Shown in pieces: positions 14,001 through 27,700 of a DNA stretch of 64,000 nucleotides. Within the stretch, counting starts at the first letter, position 1, and every line of letters begins with the position of its first letter. Origin of the DNA: Xylocopa sonorina (lineage: Eukaryota > Arthropoda > Insecta > Hymenoptera > Apidae); NCBI RefSeq assembly GCF_050948175.1, contig NC_135197.1, positions 5,102,501-5,166,500 of the forward strand, written 5' to 3'. The translations under genes were made by a program, and so were the position numbers. Under the pieces are notes generated by a model. It ran no database searches, had not been told where the DNA came from, and saw only the letters and a program-made list of their open reading frames with translations.

Positions 14001-16142
14001 ATCAATTACGCGTCCAGGAAGGAGACAGGGACGACACGTTCGTCGGTGGTGCGGAAGGATTTTTCGCGTGGAGAAAAGCGAAAAAAATGAGGAGGACGCG
14101 GTAGAGAAGAGACGAGGGGGTGGGCGAGTCGCTGGGGCTGGACAGTAATTTCGTCGCTTGATTCTTCCTCTTCTATTTTTTTCCCCTGCACGTCGTCACG
14201 GTTATTTCTCTCTGGGACGGGCCTCTTTTCTCTTAAAATATTTTGTTTTCCGGTCGGGCTTCGAGCCGCGCGACGGCGCCGGTTCGCGTGAAAAATCCCG
14301 GGCGCACAGAGAGGCACGGTCTGGGTCCGCGCTTTGACCACCCCGTTTCATTATTTTAACGAGAACGAAATATCCCGTAACGCGAGGCGGGGATAATCTT
14401 CGCCGTTACGCAGCGGCGATGACTCCGTTTAAATATTCTCGCCTCGCAGCTCCGTGTTCCTCCCTTTGCCTCTGTTTGCCTCGCTCGTCGCGCCTCGTTT
14501 TTTCGCGTTGCTGAACCAGGGCTGGAACCGCGCAACAGTAGACAACGGGGGAAGAATCTTGGGCAGAGCTCGTCGCATTCGTCAACGGTGAACCGCCAAT
14601 CGTGGTATCGCGACAGAAATATTTTCAGCCCGGAAATTGCAGGTTTCCTGCGATAAACGCGAGATAGAAATTAACGCGCATAGCGCCACTTCAATTAAAC
14701 GCAGACGCGATTATTCGAGGAGTTAACGACGACGGTTTAAAAATCGTTCGTACGATCGAAAGGGACGCTGCATATTTTTAACGAAAAGGAACAATGGCCC
14801 GTACCGGGCATAATCAACGTTGTTTCCGTAATCAGCGGGGATTGTTTAGGACAAAAGCGTAGAAACAATTGCTTCCGAGCGGAACGTGGAAGTCGAGCGA
14901 TTTTTCGCCAAGCGGGACAGAACGGAGCAGAATTCCCGCGTATGTGGAAACAAATTTATACCTCTGTTTCCGTCGCGCGCGTAGTCGCGACGATTCCCAT
15001 CGGCAGTCGGAGTAAAAGGGACGGGGGTGGATGATAAAAAAAAGGAAAAAAAGGAAGGGGGAGAGGATCGTTCGACGACCCAGTTTCCCTGTCATCGTTA
15101 AATTTATCAACTCAGCGAAATGAGAATCGAACGGTGGAAGTAATCAGGAGAGAGTTCGCCAATATTCAAAGATCCGTTATCGGGATAATGAAATTATTTC
15201 ACCGGCGTTTCTATCGGCCCTAACTTCTCGCCGGATGAAAGACACGTCCGAACAATCTCGAGGAGCTTCATCGATTATTCCCGCCGTGGCACAAGCTCCG
15301 CGAGAGATTAAGAAGGCTCGGGCTGAAAAGTCTGTCGGCGACTCTGAAAGTCTTCGACGAGGAAACGCCGCTGGTTTTATTAACCCTTCCACCCGTTCTA
15401 GATTACGGGAGATATATAGATACATACATTTTTGCCAGAAAGTGATTAGCTTTTTTTTAATTACTTCAGTCACCCCCAATTACGACGAGGAATCCCTTTC
15501 GTACAGAGATTTATTCTGAAACGTGGATGTTAATAATTTCAATTGAACGTCCAATTATTTTTACCGGGGCTATTAGTATCGTTGCGGTCCCTTGGTCGAT
15601 TCTCGTCGAGACGCTCGCATTTACACGCCGCTTTGATCAAACAGCAAACAACGACGTCCGCCTCACCCCACGGGGCCATCAAAGTTTCACCATCCGTTCG
15701 ATTCGTCGGAAAAACACGCGTTACCACTCAGAGCTCGATCAAAGATTCAGAGGGGGTGTGTTCCGTGCGTCTCCGCGTGTAAGGACGGTGCGCGCCAGTG
15801 CGCCCCTGTGGCCGTTTCTCGTCGGACCTTATCGTCGACCGGCATCTTATTCCCTAAACACACGGACCTAATATGTATTTTTAATCAGTGCTTGAAATCG
15901 CGTGCTACACGCCCCTCTCCACACCCCATCGTCCCGCCCCCTCGGTTTTCCCCGTCTTTCCATTCGACTCGCCTCGGGGATCCTATTCCCTCGAGAGAAA
16001 TTCGCACAGAGCGCGGGGGCTCCCGAGTGAAATTCGATATTCGCAATTTCGCCCGACTGTCACCAGAATCGAGAAAGAGGGGAAACGCTCGTTTGTTTTC
16101 CTCCGACTCTTCGCCGTTTTCCACCGCGCCCGTCGACGACGC

Positions 16143-16182
16143 TCTTTCCTTCCTTCTTTCTTTCTTTTTTTTTTTTTTTTTT
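16143..16182. repeat. TTTC repeat and 18-T run
   Basis: TTTC-type repeats run into 18 consecutive T at 16,165-16,182. This could be the A-tail of an old retroposed element on the minus strand, but no element body is recognised beside it. Confidence 0.8.
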
Positions 16183-16460
16183 ACTTCTCGCAGTTTCACA
16201 AGTCCTTTTCTTCTCCTTTCTCTCTTTCTTCTCCCACCCTCCCTCCTACAGCCCCCTTTTTTATTTCATTCTCGAGCCACGACTCGACCGAGCACGATCG
16301 AAAGAAACCTGCTTCCGTTTTCACGAACTTTCCTCCCCACCCTCCCACCTGTGCGCTCCGTTCGACGCGAAGTTACACCGACCGAGGGGGTGGGGTTGTT
16401 TCTTTGGGAAATGAATCGATAAGTATTGTCACGTGCCTCCGTAAGGAGACTTCGATGGGG

Positions 16461-16467
16461 TATAAAA
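16461..16467 (+). promoter_or_regulatory. TATA-box-like site
   Basis: TATAAAA with GGGG directly upstream resembles a core promoter TATA box. No convincing initiator lies about 30 bp downstream, and no gene follows, so this may be chance. Confidence 0.15.
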
Positions 16468-16910
16468 TGTTGCCTTGACAGAGATTTAATAGGTAAACTG
16501 CTTGATCGATCATACACTTTCAACGATCCATTTATCAACGTCAATGAGAAACTTTTCGACCAGTCTTACACAAGTGGATCTCTTAAAATTCCAACAATAT
16601 ATATATATCACGCTTTTCCTCGCCCTCTTTCCCCGTCCTTATCGTCGAAAGTTTCGATCAGTGCTCGTCGAGTCCCACGAAGCGAGCTTCGAAAGCGGTA
16701 CCAGAGGGACCAACGCGAAACGGACGCGGACTCACCTACCCGGGAGCTTTAATTGAAGTTCGTTTAAAGCGACGCGAATTCATTCGACGGGAAATTGAAT
16801 CGAACCAGCGACATTAAATAAATCGCCACGCGCACCCCGGTTCCAATCACGCGCGTTAATTAGAGGGATCGTTTCGCTGAGCTTTTGAAGGCGTTCCTCT
16901 TCGTTCGATC

Positions 16911-16944
16911 GCGTTCGCCAACGTTCGCCAGCGTTCGCCAGCGT
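16911..16944 (+). repeat. Short tandem repeat, 10-bp unit
   Basis: Three near-identical units of GCGTTCGCCA follow each other, with one A/G difference in the second, and then a partial fourth unit GCGTCCTCGT. The 10-bp period is about one DNA turn. Confidence 0.8.
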
Positions 16945-19900
16945 CCTCGTGTTCCCTTGGCCGGTTTCACGCGAAACAACCACCCACCCACATGCTGTGC
17001 CCTGTTATTTAGCGGATGGAAACGACGCATTGTGATGTCTTGTCACGCCGCTTCAAGGCTCTCTCCTACGGCGTGCGCTCCGCGGGACATACGTGCGCCG
17101 CGCCGCCTCGTCGGAGAACAAAGGGTTGGTTTCGCGGTCAAGGCCATCTCGCCACGACATCAGCCCGCGTTGCACACCGATGGAAGGGGCCTCTTTATTC
17201 GCTTACGGACCACCTCGAGCTCCGCGTTGTTCCTCTCGTCGTTAGCTCGATTTTTCCTCTCGCAACCGCGCTATACGTTACACCGGCGTGCATACGCTTA
17301 TCTCGCGTATTGCTTTCGCGACGAGTTACGCGTCCTCTTCGTCCTTTTGCTCTACCGCGTCGCCGCTTTGTCCTTTTTGCGTTCGTTCCCCCCTTTTTTT
17401 TGTGCCCGTTCCTCGCCTTCGCCGCGTCCAGCGTCGTCCTTGAGGGTTTAATAAGCCCCCCGATCGAAAGAAGGGAAATGTGACCGCGGCGCATCCATTT
17501 AGAAGAATGCCCGTGCGCGTCGCCAATTATCCTATCGATGATCGCTGGATACGCGGGTAATCGGGTATTATTTTCCACCGCGGAAGATGGAATTTTAGCC
17601 GGGACGAGTTTTATGGGTAATCGATGGGAGTATTGTCGAGGCTGGAGACAGATTAAGAGACGACGGGATGAACGGGCAAAAAGTCGGGGTTTCTTCGCTG
17701 CCCCAAAAGCCTGAGCCTGGTACGATTGTTACGTCTGGCGTCGGTGCCGATCCGGCTGGACAGAATTACTGGTTCGAAGGATTATCGCGGTCCGTTGACT
17801 CGTCGCTACGGGAAAAAAAGCTTGGCAGCTTAAACGAAGACGCGACGACGGTTAAATCGAATTAAAAATTCAACGGTTAGACGAACGATCGGACGAATTA
17901 TCTCGTCGATTAACTATTTTTCCGATCGTCTGGCTTTTTCGACTTCACCGCCGTTCGATGCTTCCTGTCATTTCTCGCGGGAGTTATTTGTCGATGAATT
18001 CTGAGAACAAGATCGATGTACTTATTGTATTTTTCGCGCACGCTTGCGAATGGATTTTGTATATATTTGGAAGTGTCTATCGCGCTTCTACGAAACGCAC
18101 CCACGATATTCAACGCTGCAGATACCCGTATCCACGCAGGATGTCCGAGCTCTGTTCCAGAACTTTTCTACGACGCTGACGATAGGAGAAATCTGGTGGG
18201 CTTTTCCTGCCGATTCTCGCGCTATCCTGCGGATGCACGTTGGACAATAAAAAAATGAAACTGCCGCGGGACACTGGAAACATACATTCTTATCGCGCAT
18301 TTCGGGACTAAAATAAATTCAACCTAATTTCATTGCGTCGCCACGAGCTGCCTGGACGATTTTTACCCAACGCTCGTTATTATACGCTACCAGAGCCAAA
18401 GACTCGTGCTCGCACCTCTCGTTTGTTAGTCAAATAATCCATCGGCTGCTATTGAAACGATCCTTGGCCCTCCACCTCTTCCTTCTTCGAGTTTGATATT
18501 CAAAGTAACTTCTCCATCTGCGACTTTCGATCGAGACCGTTTCCGTGCATCCGCGTTCTCGTCTCTCGTATCGATTCCAGACGAGAACAGGTTCATTCGA
18601 TACCTTCGCAACCGCACCAGCAACCCCATCCTCGAACAATCCCGTTTTTGCCAGGCCGCCATCCATCCACTCCATCCGCGCGCACTCTCGATACGTCGCT
18701 CGGTCATTCGAACGTTTCCACGAGCGAAATATCTTCCCGGATAATTGCGAGCAACGCAAACAGGTACCGTCGTTACGAGCTTTTGCACGACCTAATCTAA
18801 TCCTTTCACTAGTGTCGTTACCCGCCGCCGTAGTGTCGTTTCACGAGATAACAAGCCGCGATACGGTCTAATTGCGAGTTTGCCGCTCCATCTGTCGTAT
18901 TACAAATGCAATTTGTTCAACAGTACAAACGCGGCGCGGCAACGTTAATATTTTAACTTCTTCAATTCTCATTTTACTTATTCACTGTTAACGCGCTCTA
19001 CGAATGGAGCGATCGTTGATTTTCCGCGATTCCAGATCGAGGTTGAGAGAATCGTTGGTCCTCGTTTTGCGCGTTTCCCAATCGAACCGTTAATTATTAT
19101 CGTTCTAAATGTATTCTAGTAGCTATTCGCGAACAGGGAGATAAGTCGACGGAGATAGAGAGGCCACTAATGGCGCGAGAGAGGGTTAAGCTTCCCTCCG
19201 GGGCGGTCGATGAAAGCCGACAAGAAATCGCACGCGGCTCATCGGCAAGCAAGTTTCTCGCGAGACGGTTTATCGGCCCGTGTCCAGCAACTTTTCGACG
19301 ATATTCGTTGATAATTACAAGGCTGGCCAGGTTCGCTGAGATACCTCGCGAGCGTACATCGATCCGACGCCGGTTCTATCCCACTTTCAGCGGCGGCTGC
19401 TGCTGCTGCCTCTGGAGAGGGTCTGGGCGAACGGATATTGGAATAGACGAAAATGGACTGAACCTCGCGTTTCCCTGTGCCTCCCTTTTCGCTACCGTCG
19501 CCGCCGTCGTTCCTTCGTCGCCCTTTTCTACATTATATCCTCGTCATTTCTGCTCGCTTTTCCACGGCCCCGTCTTTTTTCCCCTCTATTTTTCTTCCCC
19601 ACCTTTCCTTTTTGCGCCGCGGCGAGGGAATCCTGTCTTATTTTCCGCCGCGCTATTTTTACGGTATTTGAATTCTCCGTGTCAGTTTTCATATTTCCAT
19701 AGCTTTATTTTATCCTGCCTGAATATTGTACTTTGAATATTGCTTCTGCTCCGCAGGAGGACCTCCCGGTTGTTTTGATTCGGCCGGCGAGTCGCGGTAT
19801 TTCAATTTTTTTCATTTTAAATATCCGCGCGAAAGCGGCGGTGAAAATTAAACAATTTCGAAATAATCCGCCGCCACTGTCCGTGCACGACGTCGAGGTC

Positions 19901-21213
19901 ATCCATTTTCGACTGTTGTTCGAATTGTGAAAAAATTCTTCCCGATTGAAACGATAGAATAATAGTAGAAAGAGCGTTGAATTCCATCTAAGGTTCACAA
20001 CACTGTACTTGATTAGCCAGCAGTCGATTCGCAGAGTTATCAGCCACGCACGAGCAACAGAACCAAGCGGAGAAACCGGAAACCCGGCAAAAACTCCTCA
20101 GCCGGGACCATCCTGCGTGGTTCTGCAACGTGGAATTCTCGCGAACCGTGTTCGACGCTGAACAACGATCTTTAAATGACTCTACCCTTTAGCTTTCCTC
20201 GATTACACAGTTTATCTTGCTCGTTGTACGCCCGCGACGCGGCGAAATGGCGGCCGTTCGCCACGCGAAGAATCCCCCGGTCCGCTTTATCTCCTCCCAT
20301 ACGGATACTTGTTAATCCTATCCGCGGCGACGATCGCGCGCGTCCTTGGCGATTCCTTTAGGAATGCCGAACACGCGCCTACGCTCGCGGGAAAGTGACA
20401 CACGCCCGCCAACGGCGAGCACAAGTCGGCTCTCTGTACACCCGAGAAAGTAATAAGCAACGATGTTGCACCGTGTCGCGAGCACGCCGTGCAACATTCT
20501 ACGTGCCCGTGGAACACGGCCAGCTCCACGGTTCACGCGTGGCCCACGCTCGAACGTTGTTCGGATCTTTTATTCGGCTCTGTTTTATCGCCCGCGCGCA
20601 TCTCCTCTCCGCGGCTAATTAATACAGTACCTCCACGGAGACGATCCTCGACGACGTGGGTCCGACCTCTGTCCGTGGATGTTATTTCTGTCGATGACGC
20701 CTTTTTGCTAGCCGTTTAGGTATGCGAATGCACGCTCGAGGATAGGAATTTTCTAATAGCAGATCCAGCCGGAAATAAAGCTTGTACACAAGTCGAGCGT
20801 TTCGAATCGGTGTTGATTCTCGGTAAATCAATACGTTCGATCGCGTATTCGATCGTCGATGCATCGTGTTACGTTTCGTTTTAAATCCAGAGAACGATAT
20901 CGAATTAATTCCGATGCGATCCACCAAATGTAGGACTTGTAACATCGTCGAGTGGAGTCTCGAGAAGACAGTATCCCCGATCACTCGAGAACACCCGTTC
21001 TCAGGCACTCGTTCATCCGGAGTGGCTTCTCTTTACCCCACAATTTCCGTCGTTTCCATCGCTCGAATTCCGAACGCACACAAGAGCGCCCCAGAAGAGA
21101 ACGACGACGGCTGTGCAGAAGCCGGCGGAAGTGGCGTACGCGCACGCACGCGATTCGCCGTTCGCCACTGTCGACCGTGAAGTCGGCTACGAAGCGGAGA
21201 GAAAGAAGAGGAG

Positions 21214-21231
21214 GAGAGAGAGAGAGAGAGA
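21214..21231. repeat. (GA)9 microsatellite
   Basis: A pure GA run inside a longer purine-rich stretch, 21,180-21,300. GAGA tracts can be bound by GAGA-factor-like proteins in insects, but this is inference. Confidence 0.9.
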
Positions 21232-21413
21232 CGAAGGCACAGAGACTGACGCACAAAGGGAAAGAGGGGAGAGGGTGAAGGAGAGATAGAGGGAAGCGGA
21301 TGGAGAACGCGATCCGTTCTCCACTTCAGAGTGGATTCGAAAACGCGAATTCGCTTCAGCCAAGTTTCCGTCCCTTTGTACGAGGAAGAGAAATAGAGGG
21401 TTTAGAGGTGAAC

Positions 21414-21434
21414 GGGCGGGGGCAGGGGACAGGG
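21414..21434 (+). other. Canonical G-quadruplex motif
   Basis: Four G-runs of 3, 5, 4 and 3 are separated by loops C, CA and ACA, satisfying the G3+ N1-7 rule on the + strand. Confidence 0.7.
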
Positions 21435-23489
21435 AAGAAAGCTTGGCTGAAAGTTTCCGATGAATCGGCACACGGTATTGTCCCAGATACAGAGAAAGAA
21501 GCCGGTGGAACGAACGAAACGGAGGCACACGACGGGAAGAATGGCGAACAGAGGAGAACGATAGAGGAACGAGACAATGAGGCGGTGCTTTATTATGTTC
21601 CGGCAGTCCTAGAGACGATCATCCCCATCCTTGTCTGTCTTCCGCTCTGTCGTCCACCTATTCTCTCGCTGCTGCTATTTCTCGTCGCTTCTCTATCCGC
21701 TAGCATTTGCTTTCGACTAATTAAATCGCGTGTATAGCCTGTTATACCGACGATCGATCGAATCTCCCTTATTCACTCTCGCCCTCGCTCTCTCTCTATC
21801 TCTCTTCCTCATCTCGAGAATGAAATAACCCCTCGCCCTGCAGCGTTGTTCATTAATTCCATCCTAAACGCGTCACTGTTCTCGATCAATTTCTCTCCCT
21901 GTTTTTCCTCGCGCACCCATGCGCGCCCTTCGTTCAAAAGTACCGACACGTTCGTCTCCTTTCGCTGCTCATCCCGTACAATTACACTCGAACGAGACAC
22001 CTGTACGAGGCGTTTAACGAGCAACTGGTCAGACGCAAACAGAGAATGCGATCGACGAGGCAACGTGTTCGAGTGTATCCGTGACAATCGAGCAAGTATC
22101 CTAATGCGTTCAGACGCGAACGCCTCCTCCAGATCGAAGAGGGTTTCCGGCGCCACTAGCGTACACACGCCCTTAACCCATCTCTGTTTCCGTTCTCGAA
22201 GTAAATCGAGATAAACGACGGTCTCGCGCGCTGCGACGCGGCGTTTCATTTGTCGCGCGAGCGTACCCTCGCCAGGTTCTCTTTGAACGCCGAGAAAGAG
22301 ACTCCGAAGGAAATGTAGGAAAAGGAGGTGAAAGAGAGGGAGAAGCCTCTGTCGATATTTGCGCGGGGCATCGAGCTGGCCGCCACGCCGGCTCGGAAAA
22401 GTTCGCTACCCGCTGAAAGTCTTGAAACGAGAGTGCACTTTGGCCACTGTCATTTGTACACCCTGGCTTCGAAGAACCGTGACGGCGGCGACAGAGCGCG
22501 GTGGTGGTTCTTTGTGGATTCTCCTGTCCCCGTGCGCTTTCGGTCGATGTTGATTCAAAGTCGACGACGGGGGATCGTTACCGCGTTCCGCCGTCATCGT
22601 CGCCAATAAGGTACCCCCGCTTCTTTTTTTCGAAAGGCGGCGCACTCGTTCGTAATAATCGCAGAGTGTACGCCGCGTCGATGTTCGTTCCTTCTAGAAT
22701 TTTAGGTCGAGCTCTGAGTTTCTTCAAATCGAACGATACCCGTCTTCGAAGTGTTTCATAATTTTTATACTTCTAACGGACACGCGTGAGGAGTTTATAA
22801 TTGTTTCAACGCATGGATATTGTACTTTAATCGCGACGAGCGTTGGATGTATAATGAAGCTTCGTTAGTTCAGCTTTAAATTATTAAATCAAGAGCCATT
22901 AGACGTAAATTATGCATAGTATTCCAGGAATTCCTCTTCTATTGCGTATATTTTAGAACCGTATAAATAATTGAACCAGTGCATAGTTCGCATAATTCGT
23001 TTTCAACAAGCGTAACGCCAATTTTACCCCAAAATTAGTTAGTAAATCTATCTAGAAAATAAAGAGGGAGAATTCGCGCTATGTTTTGTATCTTGCAAGA
23101 TTTTTTTCGCGTACACAGACGGGACATATTGCGGAGAACAGAACGGAAATCGATCACGAATTAAAGCGCCGGCGAGGATGGATAGCAAGAAGGGGGTGGT
23201 AAAACGCTTAAACGATACAAGCCAGGGATTCCAATATATTCCCGGCATTCGAAACGTAATGGACGCCGTTTGCGTTCCCGGTTTTCCCGGTTGTCCATCC
23301 CCGCAAATGGAAACTCCCGTAATGCGAAAAATAGTGGAAGTGGCGTGCAAGAGTGGGAAGTCTCGCGTGGAGAGTGATATTAATGCGAAGAAACGATCTC
23401 CCTTTATGCCACGGAGACGGATCCATCTCGCTCCTGACTCCATTAAAAGTGATTTCTTTCTCGACGACGGGGAGACAAGGGATGTAAAA

Positions 23490-23600
23490 AAAGACGGGGG
23501 AGAGAGAGTGAGAGAATGAGAAAGAGAGATAGAGGGAGAGAGAGAGAGATTGGGATGAGAAGAAAGGAAAAAGGGAGGGAAAAAAAGGAAAATACCCGAG
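23490..23600. repeat. Purine-rich GA microsatellite
   Basis: About 110 bp consisting mainly of GA, GGA and A-rich repeats on the + strand, with only scattered pyrimidines. Confidence 0.8.
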
Positions 23601-24698
23601 CGAGACGTTATTCTGGGACATTCAGCCGCGGAGAATCTCGGCGAACGAATGCCTCGTAATTGATGGACTAAATATTAACATTTCATCGTTTGCGGACGGA
23701 TGAACGTCGAACATCTCCGTTTTCTCTCCTCGAGCTTCCATCCCGCCGGTTTTATACGATTATTTGTCCGTGAAAGATCCTTCGATCTCCCCGTTCGCGA
23801 GCGGCCCGGAAAAAGGGGACGAGAAATGAAATCAGAGTAAAAGCGTTCTTCATATACTTCCCTCCTCCGATTCCGTCTTAATTTCGTTGCTCTTATTTTC
23901 TGCTCTATATTTGATTTTAATTTATCGAATATTCCCATCGGAGCGGTATCCTCGTGCTCCTTGAGACTTGGACACTGCGAATCGAAATCATCCCTTAGTA
24001 GGTCGGCAACTTCGCTCGATACTTACCCAGCCCATAATTCTTACATCAATTACAAAGACACACGAAACTTAGGCCCAAGAAAACATCGTACGAAACGGAG
24101 AAGTAAACGCGTGAGAAAATTAGGCTCGTCGAGCAGACGCGCGTGCGATCATCGCCCAGAAAGAAACGCGACCGCGTGACTGGTAACGCTAAATTCCATC
24201 CCTGTCCATGCCAAGCGGCGCCATCACGTTCGCGTTTCCCACAATAAATACTTGCCGGGTGAAACCCTTAGGTAAACCCTTGGCAGCGTTACCACGGGCG
24301 AAAGTCCGAGGTCCCATCGTGCAAAACGAGGCAGGCGAATCGTAATCGTGAGTGGCCTCTGAAATATCGCGTCTCGGGGCCTGGGTCCAAGTTACCTCGC
24401 CGTTATTACAGCGGTAGACATCGGTTAATCGGCCATTACCGATACCATTAAACTCTCCCCGGGACTGGACTAGAACGATCGAAGGTCCGGTTCTCCGCCA
24501 CGTCCCTCTTCGACCACTGCTCTCACCCTCTCCCTCGTGCATCAACGATCCGGTGATTCGTCGCAGAGATTCGTTACGCGCGGCACCGATCTCCGTAGAA
24601 ATAGAGCGACGTTCTCGCTGGGTTCTTTTCTCTGTGCGCGGCTGTTAATAACGGCGAGGCAAGGTCGCTGGTCTGGGTAAGAGTCTCGCTAGAACGAG

Positions 24699-24706
24699 TA
24701 TAAATA
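24699..24706 (+). promoter_or_regulatory. TATA-box-like site
   Basis: TATAAATA lies about 30 bp upstream of a GC-rich hairpin at 24,733-24,779. The spacing would suit a start site near the hairpin base. No transcript or reading frame can be tied to it. Confidence 0.2.
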
Positions 24707-24732
24707 CACCTTCTCTGAATCGCGTCCAGCTC

Positions 24733-24779
24733 GCGTTTGGCTCGCTAGGGGCGCGCTCGCACGCGCGCCAAACCAACGC
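24733..24779. other. Imperfect GC-rich hairpin
   Basis: GGCGCGC (24,750-24,756) pairs with GCGCGCC (24,763-24,769) across a 6-nt loop. Outside it, GCGTTTGG (24,733-24,740) pairs with CCAACGC (24,773-24,779) with one bulged T, across an asymmetric internal loop. Confidence 0.6.
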
Positions 24780-27700
24780 GGGGCTGACAGATGGTCAGGG
24801 GTCGGTCGTAATTTACGCTACGAATTTGTCGCTCAAACGAGTCGAATGACTTATAAGTTAGTTAGCGCTGAGTTTATAGAGTCGACAGGGGTTATTAATA
24901 CGTCGCGGCCCGCGGAGACGGTGAATTATAGAGGGGACCCAGCCAGTGACGTATTATGATCGGCAATTTAGTTTGTCTCGCGACCCCGGACGGACGATAA
25001 ATCCGGTTCCCTCTCGACCCTGTCCGACTCGTCTCGCGTCTTCGATCGTAGACGGGGAAATGGCGCGCGCGCGACTCGCTTTCGGTGGGACGTTCGAAGG
25101 AATTAATTGCGGGCAAGCGTTTTCGAAGGCCCGCTCGAACGATCATCACGGCCGACCGCGTAACGCCGACCGCGGTTATTTTTTTCTTCGATTACCCTTC
25201 ACTTTATCACGTCATCCTCCTGGCGCTATGAAGACACTGATTACACCTGTACATTAAACGCGAGGGCCTGGGACGCGGATGAAAAATGACCGAGCGTCCA
25301 CACACGATGCGCCAGGCGGCGAGCGTGTTAAAATATTGGAAAAATTGCCACGGACGATTATACTTCTTAAGGGGTAGTTAATTGGAATTTAATGAGTAAT
25401 AATTTCGCGCGGCACAGAAAGGAGAGGCGCTCGAAATAGTCGCCGATGGGGCGCATCAATCATTTTGTTCGTGTAAATAAGGTTGGAGCCAGCGAAGTTA
25501 TTGGTGTATAGAGGTAACAGTATTAATGCGATATTGCGGTCCATCAATCTTTGCTCGTTCCACCGCGAAAGATTCTCGTATATGGATCAATTATCGCTCG
25601 AATATATATTTTCGTATCGATATAGAAAATTCAATTTTAAAACTTGAAAATACATCGAGTGTAGGAGTGGAGGACCGTACACTTTGTTCTCCAAGTATTT
25701 CGAGTGCTTCGAATTAGTATCGTAAACATAAATTGGACAGAATCTTGAAGGGAAACTTAATTAACCGCCATAAATCTCCGTGGATATTAAAATACTTAAA
25801 GAAGCACGCTTTTTAGTAGCCTGCAGGACCTTATCTTATTAGTCATTAATCTTCCTGGTATCTACGACTAATACAGCAACCCTGTAAATGTGTAGCATGG
25901 TGGTAAAAATTATTTCGAAAAGATTTCGAAGGATCGCTAAAAGATACGTGGAATTTATAGACACGTTGAATTCCCCACGAGGAAACTATCCACCGTACGG
26001 CATGCGAATAGCGAATTCTTCTTTCAATTTGCACTCGCGTGTTAAACGCTTGCTAATCGCCAGGGTATTCGTCTTGACCGAGTGTTCCTCGAAATATATT
26101 TCGCTCGTCGTTAACGCGTGGTCGATACAACGCGAAGTAACAAGAGGAAAGTACTGCGCAAGTATCGCTATAAATTATCGAATAAAAAGAGCGAACGAGA
26201 AAGAAAAAAGGAGGAAGGGACTCGCGATAGAAAATCCTCAGGAAGTGATGATCAAAGGCTCGACCGTTTAAACTGAACCCCCGCAGCACCCTCCGTTGGT
26301 CGTGTCGGTTTTAATTATTCCAGTCGATAATTGATTGTTCTCGAGACGTGGCGTAATTGGCGGAGACGATGTCCTTATTATCGCGAAACCGTATTCTCCC
26401 CGCATTCTCTCTTGGTCCCCTCTCTTCCTTGCCCGTTGCGTTCGCGTGTTTGCACAACTCGCGTCGCTCATTAAAATCACTCGATACGAATATTCGAAAA
26501 GACGAGGAGGACAGGACGGATCGAGCCGAGCGTGGAGGAGGGATCGAGCGCAGGGGGTTGAAGGAAGGGGGATGATGCTCACCGGAGGCAACATCGGCAT
26601 CGGAGTCTGCGAAACTTTGGGGAACTCTACTCGTTACAGGCGAGCGAAACGAGAGCTTACGCGAACGAATCATTACGCTAATTAATTACTTTGCCCGGAG
26701 TAGCTCGAAAAGAGACACCGCGGCGGGATCGTTTCCTTTCCTCTCCTTCTAATTCTGTCCCGCAGGGATCCCTCCTCTCTGTCTCGCCTCCGCGTCCCTC
26801 GAATTGTCTCTGTCTGCTCTCGATTTTCTTCGCTACACACGGTCCGTCGTGGCAACGGGTACAGGCATCCTCGACGTGAACGTCGATATTTTACACGCGA
26901 ACGGGCACACGAAAATTTCTGCCAGGAACATGTTAAACGCTGAAATTACCAGCAACCGCGGTGGAAATATGGAGGCTTCAACCCTTGCTACGTTTCGAGT
27001 CGCGATATAATGGCCACTTGCTGCTGCGCCCTTTCCCGCGGATGCACCGCCTGGCTTGGCATCCGTGACTTGGATGAAACTCTGTTCCCGATGAATGCGA
27101 CTCTACCCGTCGTGCATTCGTGTGGTTATTAGTTGGGTTTGAATCCTCTGCTTTCCCGATTCGTTCGTTCCCACGTGCGGTTGTATCAATTGAAAATTTT
27201 GCAGAAAACTTTCCAATGTATCCCGGATACAACGAGAACGCTGTAAACGCATAAGTTAGATGGAAAATTCTTGGTCGAGTAACGTGGCTCTGTACGTTAG
27301 CTTTATGTTAATTAGAAATTGGAGAACTCTAATTTGGCTTTCGCCAGTCATCAATTTCCAGGGTGGAGAGTGTCGTATCTAGGATAATAAAGATGGCGCA
27401 CTCGATAGTTATTCCTTTTTTCCGTTGGTCCTTTTTTGTTCGCCAGTAGATAAAATGGTAGCGATAGGCTTGTTGGCTATATTGTGCGGTTGCGTGGAAA
27501 TCCATGGCGAGAGGGATTTTATCGTCCCGCTTCGTGCCTGCAAGACACCTAGGAAGAGTTGCACGCGATTTCGACGTTTTCGTAACACTTTTAGCACGTA
27601 ACTAGTCATCGAGGTAATTGGTGAACAAAGTGAGGAGCATATTTCACGCGGTGTTACTGGTGTCCGGTTGATTTAGAAGGAAACTGGGTGTCGGTAGTAA

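Larger units (their letters stand above)
9330..20000. other. Noncoding DNA, no gene recognised
   Basis: Apart from the regulatory cluster near 10.3 kb, microsatellites and a short tandem repeat, I see no gene here. Frames up to 204 codons (15,808-16,422) follow a C/T-rich composition. A 118-codon frame at 13,002-13,358 has a more ordinary amino acid mix but no recognised domain. It is probably intron or intergenic DNA. Confidence 0.6.

Noticed and set aside
15808..16422. 204-codon open frame
   Set aside because: Its Ser/Phe/Leu/Pro-rich translation simply mirrors a C/T-rich tract including an 18-T run.
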